Source: Pelargonium cotyledonis (lineage: Eukaryota > Streptophyta > Magnoliopsida > Geraniales > Geraniaceae). Taken from it: DNA of 21,574 nucleotides. Each line of letters starts with the position of its first letter. Position 1 is the first letter of the stretch. Of this stretch, positions 10,380-21,206 are shown piece after piece. The notes below the pieces were generated by a model. It searched no databases, was not told the DNA's origin, and was given only the letters and a program-made list of their open reading frames with translations. A program made the translations under genes and the position numbers. The stretch is taken from positions 1 to 21,574 of the forward strand of contig JAYMTA010001137.1 in assembly GCA_036897625.1 (NCBI GenBank), given 5' to 3'.

Positions 10380-10558
10380 AAAACAACTGTTGACGGCTCC
10401 TATTTTCTTGGGACCACGATAGATGTGGGGTCTCCATTTTAGGGGTAATGATTGTTACTCATATATTAGTCCAAAATACATACATGTTTTAAAATATGTT
10501 TTGGAGTACTAAAATGGTTAATTTATTAATTTCACTTGGGTCCATCAGTTTTTTGGTT

Positions 10559-10600
10559 GAAATTGTTCGGATACATGTTTTGAAATTGTTCGGATCCATG
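10559..10600 (+). repeat. Short tandem duplication
   Basis: GAAATTGTTCGGATACATG (10559-10577) recurs as GAAATTGTTCGGATCCATG (10582-10600), one mismatch in 19. Confidence 0.85.
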
Positions 10601-10845
10601 CAAATTTGTTTGGTTTAATCTAATATGACTTGAAATCATCTAAAGATAAACCCGACTCATCCTAAAAATGGACAAGTCCGTTTTATGTTACCTGAACTCA
10701 TTGTTGAATCGGTTTCAGGATTCCGTGTCTCAAATTTCTGGAAGCAAACAGCCTTGGTTATATGTTACTGAATTCTGTTTAGCCTAGAGTTCAAGCATGT
10801 TTTATTTATCTAGCTAAAGGTCAATTCACTTTCCCACCCCCTATA

Positions 10846-10892
10846 GACATTTCCAGTATTTTCTTGCTCATCAAGCTCAAAGGGTAAAATTG
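10846..10892 (+). repeat. Dispersed direct repeat, copy 2
   Basis: GACATTTCCAGTATTTTCTTG, CTCATCAAGCTCAAAGGG and TAAAATTG correspond to 10333-10379, 513 bp away. The rest of 10380-11232 holds no gene that I can see. The part nearest 11232 should include the OR 3' UTR. Confidence 0.75.
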
Positions 10893-11232
10893 TAAGCAAA
10901 TCACAGAACATGATAATAATTCTGGTACCTTAGAACTTATGCAATGGTACAGTTGTAATTACCCCATACATTGTCTATAAAGGGAATCATTATGAATAAC
11001 TTTCATAACCAACATTACAATCACCATAGGAGTTCTGTCTATGAATCATTACACAATGTACTCTCCAAAATTCTAGCGAAAGAAACTAAAATGTAAGCTT
11101 CTCAAGCCCTTGTTCACATGCATTGGTGAACTTATGCCATCTACAATTCCTACTGAGTGCTATGTAATTGAACCTTCAGTTCCAATTGAGATATAATGTA
11201 TCGGTAGTGTCATCACCATTCGCTTCCTGTCC

Positions 11233-14200
11233 TTAATCAAATGGATTTATTCGTGGGTCATGTTCGCTTGCCATTAGCATCCCAGTGCAGAGGCATGTTG
11301 GGCACATAACCTAAACAAAAGCGAGAGACGAAGATGCATATTGATTTAATACTTGCAATCATCAATTACTAATAGAATTGCAACTACAAGAGACGGCGAT
11401 AGGCTCAAGCTTTATACAACCGAGAGATGACAACATGAAAAGATTGTTGTACTAATGAATTTTGAATACTACTCCTTTGTCCTAAAATGAATGTCATGCT
11501 TCTCTAGCATTTTTGTCCTAAAATGAGTCACTTTATATTTAGGAGGTTCTCTAATAGTTACCCTATTACGTTAGTATCATTTGAGTTTTTACCACACAAG
11601 TCTACGGGGAGATACAAAAAGAAAATAGTCACACTAACTTCTCCTTAATTTTTCTCAAAATGAAAATGAAGACACCGATTTTGGGACGGAGGGAGTACGT
11701 CATTGTATTTATAAAATTGCCTATGAATTGTACAAAAACCACCCTAAACTGTTTCATACAAACACAAAAAAATGTTTCTTGATTCTCAGCTTGTACAGCA
11801 TCAACTGTCAAGACGGGAACTATAGAGAAATCTGAAGCATTATAAAAGAAGATCAATGTTACTCAAACCCTAGGAAAAAGCTTGTAACTTTGTTTAAATG
11901 AATGCAATCAGAAAACATGGAAACGTTCACATAAATATATGTTGGATGTTTTGGTACCTTTCCTGCGCCAGAGCAGCTAGTGCACCTCTCAGTAGTTGGC
12001 ACTCGCAAAGGACGATTGGAAGCACTTGACACTGCAATAGGATCAACGCTCAAGCACATTCCACTTGCAGAACATCGTGCACAGGCCAAGTATCCTGTCC
12101 ATCACAAGACAAACAGTGTATCATTGGTGCTAACTTCTAATGGGAGGAGATTAAAAATATTATAACAGGCGTTTTTCTTAGGAAACAAAAAAACATGGTC
12201 ACAGCCACATTGAAGAATACAGAATGATAAATTTATTAATCTTAGCAACTATCTGCGGCTATTGTAGTTATGTCAATGAGCAAGAATGAATCCTTGCCAG
12301 AAGTTGAGACATACCAGTTCCATGGCAGTATTTGCACCTTTTCTTATCTTGCTGCTCAACATTGTTAACTTCAATTAACATCAGGGCTGAAATGACACCC
12401 ACTGCTCCACCCGAAAATGAGGCCACAATAGGGTCAACCTGACTGAATTCAGAGATCCAGCAAGTTTAGTTTAGGGCACATATGCAAATAGTTTGTTCTT
12501 TACCAAGTGGTAATTGAAAAATATATAGAAAACATCCTAAATATCAAAACAGAAATGGCATAATTCATGGTTTTGGTAGCTTCAAAGTTTATATAATTGG
12601 ATGAATTCAAGTTCATGAATACCTCAATTGCATAGGCAAATGCATATTGCTTATAAAGTCTTCATATGAGGTTCCCCCTATTCCTAATTTCAGCTCCAGC
12701 TGCCAGGTAAAACATGTTTAGTACTTTAAGTTCGGTCACCAATCAGGACTTGGGAGGAACATAAATGCACAGACACACAGTGGCTAGGTCGTGTATGTCA
12801 GTATACAGACAGGACAACAATAAAGACATTTTGTAGATCCTTACCGTTGGTGCGATGAGGCCTCCAAATACAATTATTCCTCCTATAAATGATAAGCTTG
12901 TAAGGTAGAGCTGCTTCAGTGTCTTTTGCGTCTTTTTCACAGAGCAAATGCACAATGTTAGTATGCATGATTTATAAAGCTCCAACAATTTTTACGACAA
13001 CACTATGAATATCAAAATAAAATGTGCAGAACACAAGAACGTGTTGTTTTCTAAGTACACAAAATTGATGAGAACTTAGAACTGTACAAATTGCAAGAGA
13101 ACTAACTACAAAAGATGAACTACAAATATAAATATGTAACATGTATGCCACCCCACTGCTCCATCATGTAAAAATAAAAACATCAATATCGTATCAAGGA
13201 AAGTGAAGTAACTGGTTATCATATTAGAATCATCTTGTCATTAACTTCTTCACACTATCACTTTTAACAAATATGCACAGCCAATATCTCATCATATTTT
13301 GTTCATAAATTTAGCAAAGGTATCTTTCACCAGTCTTCCATACAAATATGCTCCATTTGTGCTTATATGTTGCTGGCAAAAGGTAAAGTTTTGAGCAATT
13401 TAATATTTCTATAACTGTAAAAATGTGTTGAGAGAATCACCACTGAAGGGAGAAAAGGAATGGATGATGGTATGTCAGGCATCTCATTTGCTTCATCTCC
13501 GTCATTGACTGCTTTCAAATTCTTCAGGCGTTGTTGTATCCGTAATCTCCTCACCTAAGAACAACAGAAACGAAAACTAGGTTTTATCAAAGAGCTTGCC
13601 TCATATGACTAATAATCCGTCAAATTCAAAAAAAAAAAAAAAAAAAGATAAAGAAAGAAAGTTAACCTCTTCCATGAGGAGAAAGATTTTGTTGCGCCTA
13701 CTCTTTATGTTGTCTTGAATTTCCTGACTCTGCATTTTAACAAAATCCTGAACAGTTTCTGGTCCTTCTATTATACAAAAGTTACTGCAACAAAATTCAT
13801 ATATCATAAGTTCTCAAGTAAAGGTTGATGTGGTTTCTACACAATTTCTCACAAATTCAGCTAAAAACAGCAACTCAAGTTCAAATCCTAATTGATAACT
13901 CCACCAACTCAAATTTTCTCCAATACTGATCATATAAAACCCTAAGCTATGTTTGATTTCCGAGAATAACAAATTCGGTAATTTTCTCTTTATCGCCTCG
14001 GAAATGGAAACAAAAGCACTGATAACTGATCATAACAGAGAATTTATAAGGAAATACAAATATACAATACCTTGGGATGTTATCAGCAGATGAATCCTTA
14101 GCCGCAGAGCACCAGAAACGAGATCGCGAGGTGGTGGTTTTCGGGAACGAGAGGCGCGTGGCGACTCCATGAGAGGAGGCGAAGAAGACGACGGATCTGG

Positions 14201-14270
14201 AAGCAGAATCGAGCTTGGAGTGAGGAATTGGTGAGGCGCATAAGTGAGAGTGGAGAGAGAAAGTAGCCAT
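11233..14270 (-). CDS. OR: ORANGE (OR) plastid DnaJ-type zinc-finger protein
   Basis: Plastid membrane protein known to stabilise phytoene synthase and promote chromoplast carotenoid storage. Exons in transcript order: 14071-14270, 13667-13784, 13441-13554, 12845-12931, 12623-12699, 12315-12442, 11958-12094, 11233-11310. Phases join to 312 residues, the normal length. Residues 1-66 are Ser/Arg-rich with MATFSLHSHLCASPIPHSK, a transit peptide. The conserved OR block (67-143) includes FCIIEGPETVQDF, EIQDNIKSRRNKIF, RRLRIQQRL and SSIPFLPSV. Two membrane helices lie at about 153-173 (LYLTSLSFIGGIIVFGG) and 204-224 (SFSGGAVGVISALML). The C-terminal Cys-rich domain holds four CxxCxxxG motifs: CKYCHGTG, CARCSASG, CTSCSGAG and CPTCLCTG, then SEHDPRINPFD. 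No J domain, as expected. Arginines of the SRR block, the area where melon has its colour-changing Arg-to-His, are present. Paralogue (OR versus OR-like) not resolved. No disruption. Confidence 0.95.
11472..11695. mobile_element. Stowaway MITE (Tc1/mariner type) in the last OR intron
   Basis: 224 bp with terminal inverted repeats: left CTCCTTTGTCCTAAAATGA, right (reverse strand) CTCCCTCCGTCCCAAAATC. It is flanked by TA at 11470-11471 and 11696-11697. The CTCCCTCCGTCCC terminus and TA target are diagnostic of Stowaway. The left end has diverged more than the right. CCTAAAATGA recurs inside at about 11519. It sits in the 11311-11957 intron and codes for nothing. Confidence 0.88.
13629..13646. 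repeat. Poly-A run in OR intron 2
   Basis: A run of about 18 A on the + strand (poly-T of the OR transcript intron), 20 bp from the 13667 splice donor. Simple repeat, prone to length error. Confidence 0.85.
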
Positions 14271-14474
14271 GGCTGTGTTCTATGCTGTGCCCATACAGAA
14301 TTTGAAGAAAGGTTGTTTCGTTCTTGTTGGGTTGTAGAAGAGAAGCTTAGCGGAATCTAGAAAGTGGAGTGGAACAGCATCTTTTGGCCATCTTTTTGAC
14401 CGTTTACTGTTTCATCCTTTCGTTATGGGTATATCCGTCCGAATGAGTTACTTATGGCCTAATGGGCTCTTTTC

Positions 14475-14498
14475 CGATGACCATCAAGTTGGTCATCG
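14475..14498. promoter_or_regulatory. Nine-bp inverted repeat upstream of OR
   Basis: CGATGACCA, a 6-nt spacer, then TGGTCATCG: a perfect 9-bp stem or palindromic binding site about 205-230 bp upstream of the OR ATG. The function is unknown. Confidence 0.5.
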
Positions 14499-14513
14499 TA
14501 TGAATTCCTGTCG

Positions 14514-14525
14514 CGGAACGTTCCG
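14514..14525. promoter_or_regulatory. Palindrome CGGAACGTTCCG, heat-shock-element-like
   Basis: A perfect 12-bp palindrome containing GAAnnTTC, the two-unit core of a heat-shock element, about 245 bp upstream of the OR start. Only two units are present, whereas strong elements have three or more. Confidence 0.4.
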
Positions 14526-14760
14526 ATTTATTAGATATAATGTATACTTGGTTAATTTTGTACATATTATAATTTGATACGTCATATCGAATTGACACAT
14601 CATTTTGTACAAATATTTGTGTGCAAAATTTTGTACATATTATAGCATTACTCATGGAAGCGAATTTTATTTTATCATTACTTTGCGATACAAGCTTTGA
14701 TTAAAGTAATTTTTTGCTTGATTTGGAATATTTGTTCGAGATAATCATTGGGAGTGCCTA

Positions 14761-14777
14761 TTTCCACACCCTATGTT
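14761..14777. repeat. LINE target-site duplication, 3' side
   Basis: TTTCCACACCCTATGTT, identical in all 17 bases to 21207-21223, and abutting the poly-T (the element's poly-A tail) at 14778-14785. Confidence 0.95.
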
Positions 14778-14805
14778 TTTTTTTTATAATAACCGCCGGA
14801 CTTCA

Positions 14806-17800
14806 TTAATTAAGGAAAATGGGCCAGCTTGAGGCTAGCAATGTCAAGTTACAATCCGTAGAAATCAAGTCCAAATCCCCCACAGGCGGGTGGTCGAAAT
14901 AACAAAAACCAGAAAAGCCATTAAAGCATAAGGAAGCAAGAAAATCAGCAGTAGCATTAGCACTCCTCTTCACAGCCAACATAGTGAAGTCTTCAAAGAG
15001 AGTCAGCCTTTCCCTGCACTCCAAGATGAGAGAACGAAGAGGATGAAAATCTATAGCAATAGTATTCAAGAGGGAGACAACACTAGTGGCATCCACTTCA
15101 AAGATAGCTTTAGAAATATTAAGCTTGCAAGCACATTTGATTGCCCAGTTGAAAGCCAGCAATTCAGCAATTTCACTAGAACACCATCCCAGAAATTTAG
15201 AACACCCTCCTACACAACTTCCCCTGAAATCTCTGATAATTACACCAGCACCACTGAGACCCGAATTACCAAGGCAAGAAGCATCTGAATTGATCTTAAT
15301 CCAAGAGGGAGAGGGAGCAATCCAATTAGACTCATTAGCAGAGAGGCTAACACTAGGACTAGCACCATCAGATTGGTTTTGATTGATAAAAAAGAACTCA
15401 GCAGCCATGGCTTTGATTTTGAACAGCAAAGAGGAAAGAGCTGCCATGGTGCTGTTAAAGATGCAAACATTTCTATCAAGCTATATGAGCCAATAAGAGT
15501 AAGCAAAAATGACATTCCAAAGGATAAGGTAAGGACTCAAGGTCTTATCAGTAATATGAAATACAAACCAATCCAGGAAAGACCCATTGCTAACCACTGG
15601 AAGACCCAGTTTGCTCCAAATCCAAGAGGCAAAATCACAGTTTTGAAGGATGTGGCTAAGATCCTCATTGGCACAAAAACATCTGTGGCAACTTTTTTCC
15701 ATAAAAACCATTTTGGCAGATAAGAAATCCTTGGAAGGGACACCCTCATGAAGACAAAACCAGGCAAAATGCCTCACTCTTTCCTGACAATTTAAATTCC
15801 ACAGCCCTTTCCAATTAAAACCATCCAACCTGATATCAGATGAGCTCTGAACCTTGCTATATAAAGCATGATAAACTGACTTAGTAGAGAAGGCACCTAG
15901 TTTAGAGAGGCCCCAGAATAGAGCATCATCAAGACTAGAACCAGGTGGGGCATGGATTGCTAAGATCTTATATTGAATGGTAGTAGGGATAACAAAAGAA
16001 ATTTTTGAGAAATCCCACTTACCATTAGAGTCCCACAGAAAACTAACAGTGAGAGAATCTTCAAACAGGGACAAATGACCTTCTAAGCTACTTCTAAGAG
16101 AGACAGAACCCCACCATCGATCATGCTAAAGATTACACTTAAGACCATTACCCAGACTCCAAGCAATATTTTCCTCAATGACAGAATTAGAAAGGTCTAA
16201 ACCTTTCTTAATGATTGACTTAAGAGTTCTAGATTTTCTATATTTGGCTCTGATCAAGTTGCTCCATAGAAGATCAACATTGGTTTTGAGTTTCCAACTT
16301 AACTTAGCCAGCAAAACAATATTCCTCAGCTTAGAGAGCTTGATACCTAAACCCCCACTGAACTTAATCCTAGTGACTTTACTCCATACCACCTTAGGAA
16401 GTTTCCTAGTGTCATTAGAGCCACCTCACAAAAAGTTTCTATTGATAGCATCCAGTCTAGACAAAATGGATTGAGGAAGAGGCACAACACTCATGTAATA
16501 GCTAGGCAAAGCAGACATAACAGATTTAATTAAAGTAGTCCTACCAGCCATAGACAAGAACTTGCTCTTCCATCCCTCTAGCCTACCCTTGACTTTGTCC
16601 ACAATGAAACTAAAATCCTTGGCACTATAAGAACCATTAGTAATGGGAAATCCCAGATAATTCCCAAAGTGATTACTAAAATACCAAGGCAAAACATTTG
16701 AGACCCTAGACTTATCAGCAATGGACACTAACCTGGAGAAAACAATCCTAGACTTGACATCACTGATAACCTGACCAGAGACCAAACAAAAATTCTCAAG
16801 GACCTTCTTAACACACTTGACAGACTCCTCTTTGACAGAGCTGAAGAGGACAATGTCATCAGCAAAGAGTAAATGAGAGAAACCAGGACCATTCTTCGCA
16901 GGGGCAAAAGGGATCCAATCCTTAGAGACTACCTTACTTTTAATGCTTCTAGACAAGAATTCCATGCACAATATAAAAAGATAAGGAGAGAGATGGTCTC
17001 CTTGCCTAAGACCTTTAGAGGGAACAAAGGACTGAGTAGGACTACCATTAACCAAGATGGCAATACTAGTAGTCTTAACACAGCTCATGACTAGAGAGAT
17101 GAAATGAAGATCAAAATTGTAGGAAGCAAGCATGGCTTCAATAAAATTCCACTCAATCCTATCATAGGCTTTATCTAGGTCAAGTTTAACAGCCATCCAC
17201 CCATGTTTCCCTCTGTTAACAAACATAGAGTGAAGGATCTCATGCACGATGATGATATTATCAGCAGCACTTCTCCCATGCATAAACCCACCTTGCAGAG
17301 GATTAACCAGATTAGGAATAAGAGGTTTGAGTCTAGACACCAAGATCTTAAAGATAATTTTGTAGACTGAATTACATAGGCTAATGGGTCTAAACTGACT
17401 AAGAGAATCAGGGTTTCTAACTTTGGGAATAAGAGCAATAAGGGTGTCATTCCAACCAGGGGGAACAGAAGAAGACATTAAACATTTCTGGACATCCTTG
17501 CAAATCTTAGAACCTACCAATTCCCAATTGATTTGGAAAAACTTAGGATGGAAGCCATCAGGACTAGGAGCTTTAAGGGCTACCAAACTGAAAGCAGCAG
17601 ACTTAATTTCAGAGTTGAGAGGAATTTTATAAAGATCCCTATGAAACACATAAGTGAATGACACAGAGGAGGTTGAGGCACCAGGAGAAGAAGAGGTAAA
17701 GATATTTTCAAATAAATTTTTGACAAACACCTTTATCTCCTCATTACCAACAATAACTATACCATTAAGAGAGTTAAGTCTACAAATACTATTTTTTTTG

Positions 17801-18899
17801 TTCCTAAGCTTAATGGTCATATGAAAAAATCTAGTATTTAAATCCCTACATTGCAGCCAATTGACCCTAGACTTACAGTGCCAAAAAGACTCTTCACCCT
17901 TAAGGATGTCACAGAGTTTAACATTCAAATCCTTGTCTTGGTAAACAAGTAAATCCGAGGGAGAGGCAGACAAGGACAGTTGAACAACTTTTAATTCATC
18001 AAGCAGATTGGTTTTAATTTTAAAAATGTTGCCAAAAACATTTTTTTCCATTTAGCCAAAACCCTAGCAAGTAAAGCAATTTTTTGATAAACAGAGCAAA
18101 CAGAGGAATTCCACACATTAGCAACAAGAGATTTAAAATCAGAGTGAGAGAGCCACATAGGTTGAAATTTAAAAGGTCTGTAAACTCTAGCCACAGGCCC
18201 AGGGTCAGCAACAAGAAGAATAGGACAATGATCAGACTTGGCTCTAACTAAGTGAGAAACAGAGGAAAGAGGAAAAAGATCAAGCCACTCAGGATTAACA
18301 AGGAAACGATCAAGCCTCTCTTCAATTCTATCAGCTAGCTTCCTAAGATTGTACCAAGTGTATTTAGGACCAGAAAACCCAATGTCAATCAAACCACAAT
18401 CATTACAATCAAGGAAAGCTTGGGATCTAGCGAGACTAATTGGATTTCCCCATCTTTTTTCATGTTGGAACAGGACCTCATTAAAATCTCCCATTACAAC
18501 AGTTGGACCTTGTAATTCAGAACACTTTTGCCTAAGGTCATCCCACAGCTCACACCTTAAGGAATACACAGTGCTAACATAAATACCAATTAGATTAAAG
18601 GAGTTTAGAGAAGAAAGTACCTTAACCTTAACCTCAATTTTGTTCCTGGTTCTTTTGACATTTTCCACAAAGACCTTGTCAGCGTTCCAAAAGAGAGCCA
18701 TGCCTCTAGAGCTGTTGTAAGAATTGACCATGACAAAGTTGTCAAAACAGAGACTACTGAAGATGTTGTTCCCATACACCCCCTCCACCTTGGTTTCAGA
18801 TAACAAAACCATATCAGGATGATGAAGAGTCACCAGAGCCTCAAAGATAGGCTTGAAGTTCCTTCCCATACCCCTAACATTCCAATGTAACAAATTCAT
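14806..18899 (-). pseudogene. LINE ORF2: endonuclease, reverse transcriptase, RNase H (broken)
   Basis: Starts MNLLHWNVRGMG at 18899. The EEP endonuclease (18899-about 18190) shows HWNVRG, LLSETKV, GDFNE (GDFN at 18480-18491) and the C-terminal SDHCPI. Reverse transcriptase follows in another frame: FRPISLCNSVYKIIFKIL, LQGGFMHGRSAADNI, VKLDLDKAYDRIEW, GLRQGDHLSPYLF and catalytic FADD (16855-16866). Next are the AGRTTLIKSV region, a zf-RVT region (GLWNLNCQERVRHFAWFC, CHRCFCANEDLSHILQNC) and RNase H with INSDAS, SEIAELLAFNWA, FEVDATSVV and ANATADFLA, to a stop at 14806. Breaks: a frameshift in a run of seven T (18041-18047), and in-frame stops at 16426-16428 (TGA), 16126-16128 (TAG) and 15481-15483 (TAG). 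The last three all fall where a Trp is expected. Confidence 0.93.
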
Positions 18900-19003
18900 G
18901 AGGGTTTTGGGTGTGGGATCACTCTCTCCTCCTCTGGATTACTCCTGCTCATCACCAGTCTTGTCTCCCTCCCTTGGAACCTTGGACTTCTCCTTATCCT
19001 TGC

Positions 19004-19666
19004 TCATGGTGAAATGATCATCTCGTACTCCTTGAACTCGAACAATTGACCGTGCTTCTTTGAGTGCGTGACGAACAAGGACAGTTCCCTTCCCAGGTCT
19101 AGCCTATGGAAGTCCTTCTTCATATCTGTTCCCATCTACTCTTCCTGGACTAGAGTGAACACCTCGTCCCAATACTTGCAAGCTATCGACATAGATGGTG
19201 ACCATCGATGAGGTTCCTTCGGTAACGCCCACTGAATGTCCAGTGGCTCCATCAGGTAAGGAGTTTCGTTCCCCCTGTCCTTGTTTGGCTCTGCAAACGC
19301 TAATATCTTCAGCACTTCGTTCGCCAGTGGCACCTCCTAGAACTGCTTGATCCAGAACATGCCCTAGTCTGCTTGGTAAAGCATTGCCTCTGTCTCCGTG
19401 ATGAAGAACCAACGAGTCGTAAATTTGTGATACACTGTCAACCATTCTCCTTCTCTGTTCTCGTTGGCACAGGTCCACATTGATCGTAGACACATAACAT
19501 ACACCATCCAGGCTACCTCATCCTTTTGGTCCTCTGTTATCATACGAGGAGAGAGCTCGATGATTTATTTATAGGTCATGTTGGTTGAGTAGACCCATTG
19601 GGTCTCTGCACACATTAGGGTCCACGTCCTTAGTTTGCTCGAAGGAACCATAGAGCTGGACGCCAT
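19004..19666 (-). pseudogene. Trp-rich ORF between LINE ORF1 and ORF2, unrecognised
   Basis: Reads from an ATG (19664-19666, MASSSMVPSSK) in the frame one base off the zinc-knuckle frame. It has segments ELSPRMITEDQKDEVAWMVY, EGEWLTVYHKFTTRWFF, TETEAMLYQAD, GMFWIKQF, EVPLANEVLKILAFAEP, PLDIQWALPKEPHRWSP, ACKYWDEVFTLVQEE and SLFVTHSKKHGQLFEFKEYE. It ends MIISP at TGA 19004-19006, with four internal stops (TAA after MTYK; TAG after YQAD, KQF and VQEE). Composition is that of a folded domain rich in Trp and aromatics. The competing frame (129 codons, 19104-19493) is Gly/Ser/Val-rich and looks like a shadow. It may be the C-terminal domain of ORF1 reached by frameshift, or an extra ORF. A CTATAAAA followed by a CT-rich leader (about 19740-19775) precedes it. 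I do not recognise the family. Confidence 0.55.
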
Positions 19667-21136
19667 TGGTAGGAGAAGAAGGAAGGCTAAGAGCAAATGG
19701 AAGAAGAATAGCAACTGAAATAGATTTAGCCGTTGAAGGGAGAGGAGGAGAGTAAGAGGGAGTTTTATAGCCTCTTTGATGGGGCCCTCTTAGATCTCTA
19801 GGCTCTCTTCTAGCTCTATGGGCTTCAACAGCAAAGGAGGGCCTATTGGGCCTAACTTGATAACTGAAATTTGAATTTTGGCGTTGGAATCTATTGTCAC
19901 TTCTGTTGTTAGCGTGGAGCCTCCCACTGGTCACCTCAGCTCTGTACTCTCTACTACCAACCCTTCCATCAACTCTGCCATCCCTACGAGGAGATTGATG
20001 TGGTCGTTCATGAGAGCCATTGCCGGTCCACTGTTGACCACGGCCAGTCGGAGCAATATTCTGATTCCTTCTATTCCTGACCTGTTGCCATTGGAAAGGA
20101 TTTTGATTCTCCATGGCAGGGTTGGCACTTCCCAAACCATTGTTCTTCTGGGGAACAGCAGCAGAGGATGAGGTTACCCTAGATTTACCAGCAATATTCC
20201 TTTCTTTAATGACAGGACCTACAGTTGCAGAATATTTCTCCTACATTAATCCACTTTGAACTACATCCAATAAAGCTTTTTGGGGAGTAATTTCTTCACA
20301 ATCAGCCTGGGAATGGTCATATCTTCCACAGTTAGAGCAAGCTTTAATGCCCTCATAAATGACTTTTTGCAATAAAGAACCAATTTTGATATCAGAACTA
20401 GCTTTTTCTTTTTATTAATCTGAATGCACATCCTGGCATAGCTTTATCTCTCACTCGAATCAGTCTTCTCATCAATCTTCAACACCATGCCCAATAACGA
20501 ACCAATGGCTTTCAGAATCTCTTTTTCATAATACTCCAAGGGTAGCCTGGGCAACTGCACCCATAGTGCAGAGCAATCTCCATACTGCCCTGGGGAAGCA
20601 CTGAAGTTGGGCTCCTACACACGAACATGAATAAAAGAATCTCCAAGGAACCAAGGGCCTCCTTGCAGAACCCTGTTAAAATCCTCAGCCAAAGAGAAAC
20701 GAACAGTAAAAAAACCATCACCAATGTTGATGAGTTCCAAGGTCCCCAAGACTTTCCATATCTCAATCAATTTAGGCTTGAGATAAGGGTAGGCCAACGA
20801 CCTTCTAGTAATCCTAATTATAATGGCCAAACTCTATTTTTTTCTGGCCAGATCCAGGATAGTAAAGTCCAAAGCCAATGAACACCCATTGGCAGCTAGG
20901 GTAGCTGAACCACAACGAGAATCTTTACTCGGATAAACAACATCACGAATATCAGTAAAGGACTCTATAATGGCAGATCCATTCACAGCAGCAGCAAAGG
21001 ATATAAGTTGGGTAGCAAGAGGAAGGGGGGATGTGAGAGGGGAAGGGGGAAGAAGTTCAAGGAATAGGAGGCACTCTACAGAGATAGGGTCCCCGGAGAA
21101 TGGATCCTTGCCCGACGAGAAAGGCACACCGGCCAT
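19569..21136 (-). pseudogene. LINE ORF1: DUF4283-like and CCHC zinc-knuckle protein (broken)
   Basis: RNA-binding, gag-like protein of plant L1 elements. Starts MAGVPFSSGKDPFSG at 21136. A DUF4283-like region (about 20900-20500) shows IEIWKVLGTLELINIGDGFF, VRFSLAEDFNRVLQGGPWFL, ALWVQLPRLPLEYY. In-frame TAG at 20834-20836 and 20615-20617 stand where Trp is usual (KK-W-SLA and VRV-W-EPNF). A further TAA lies at 20444-20446. A frameshift near the A-rich run 20401-20415 moves the frame to the knuckle CSNCGRYDHSQADC (CX2CX4HX4C, 20298-20339). After another TAG a basic, Arg/Asn/Gln-rich linker (RNRRNQN, HERPHQSPRRDGR) continues to a stop at 19569. The family is clear; the original C-terminus is not. 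Confidence 0.85.
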
Positions 21137-21206
21137 CTAACCTAAACCAGTGGAAGGGCTAGGACCTTGCATTATCATAAAGCTCTCACTCTCTAGCATC
21201 GATTTT

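Larger units (their letters stand above)
14271..14760. other. OR upstream region
   Basis: No gene is seen. It should hold the OR leader and promoter, compressed by the LINE that begins at 14778. AATTTTGTACATATTAT occurs twice, near 14555 and 14627. No clear TATA box is seen for OR. Confidence 0.5.
14778..21206 (-). mobile_element. L1-type LINE retrotransposon, near full length, inactive
   Basis: 6.4-kb non-LTR element read on the minus strand. A short 5' leader (21137-21206) is followed by ORF1 with a DUF4283-like region and CCHC knuckle, then ORF2 with endonuclease, reverse transcriptase, zinc-binding RT (zf-RVT) and RNase H regions. A short 3' end reading ATGAAGTCCGGCGGTTATTA precedes the A tail. 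There are no LTRs. A perfect 17-bp target duplication and A tail are the marks of target-primed reverse transcription. The 5' end is not obviously truncated, since the ORF1 ATG is preserved. ORFs are broken by several stops and frameshifts, so it cannot act by itself. The orientation matches OR, whose ATG is 508 bp from the LINE 3' end. Confidence 0.95.

Noticed and set aside
12743-12988. 81-codon minus-strand frame at an OR exon
   Set aside because: It is OR exon 4 (12845-12931) read through into both introns, already covered by the OR model.
15043-15723. Three + strand frames of 81-116 codons
   Set aside because: Antisense shadows of LINE RNase H and zf-RVT coding; no features of their own.
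19104-19493. 129-codon minus-strand frame in the LINE
   Set aside because: Gly/Ser/Val-rich with no aromatic core. The frame one base off encodes a much more protein-like Trp-rich sequence.
14778-21206. LTR retrotransposon or viral insertion
   Set aside because: No LTRs, integrase or protease; poly-A tail, 17-bp target duplication, EEP endonuclease and L1-like RT identify a LINE.
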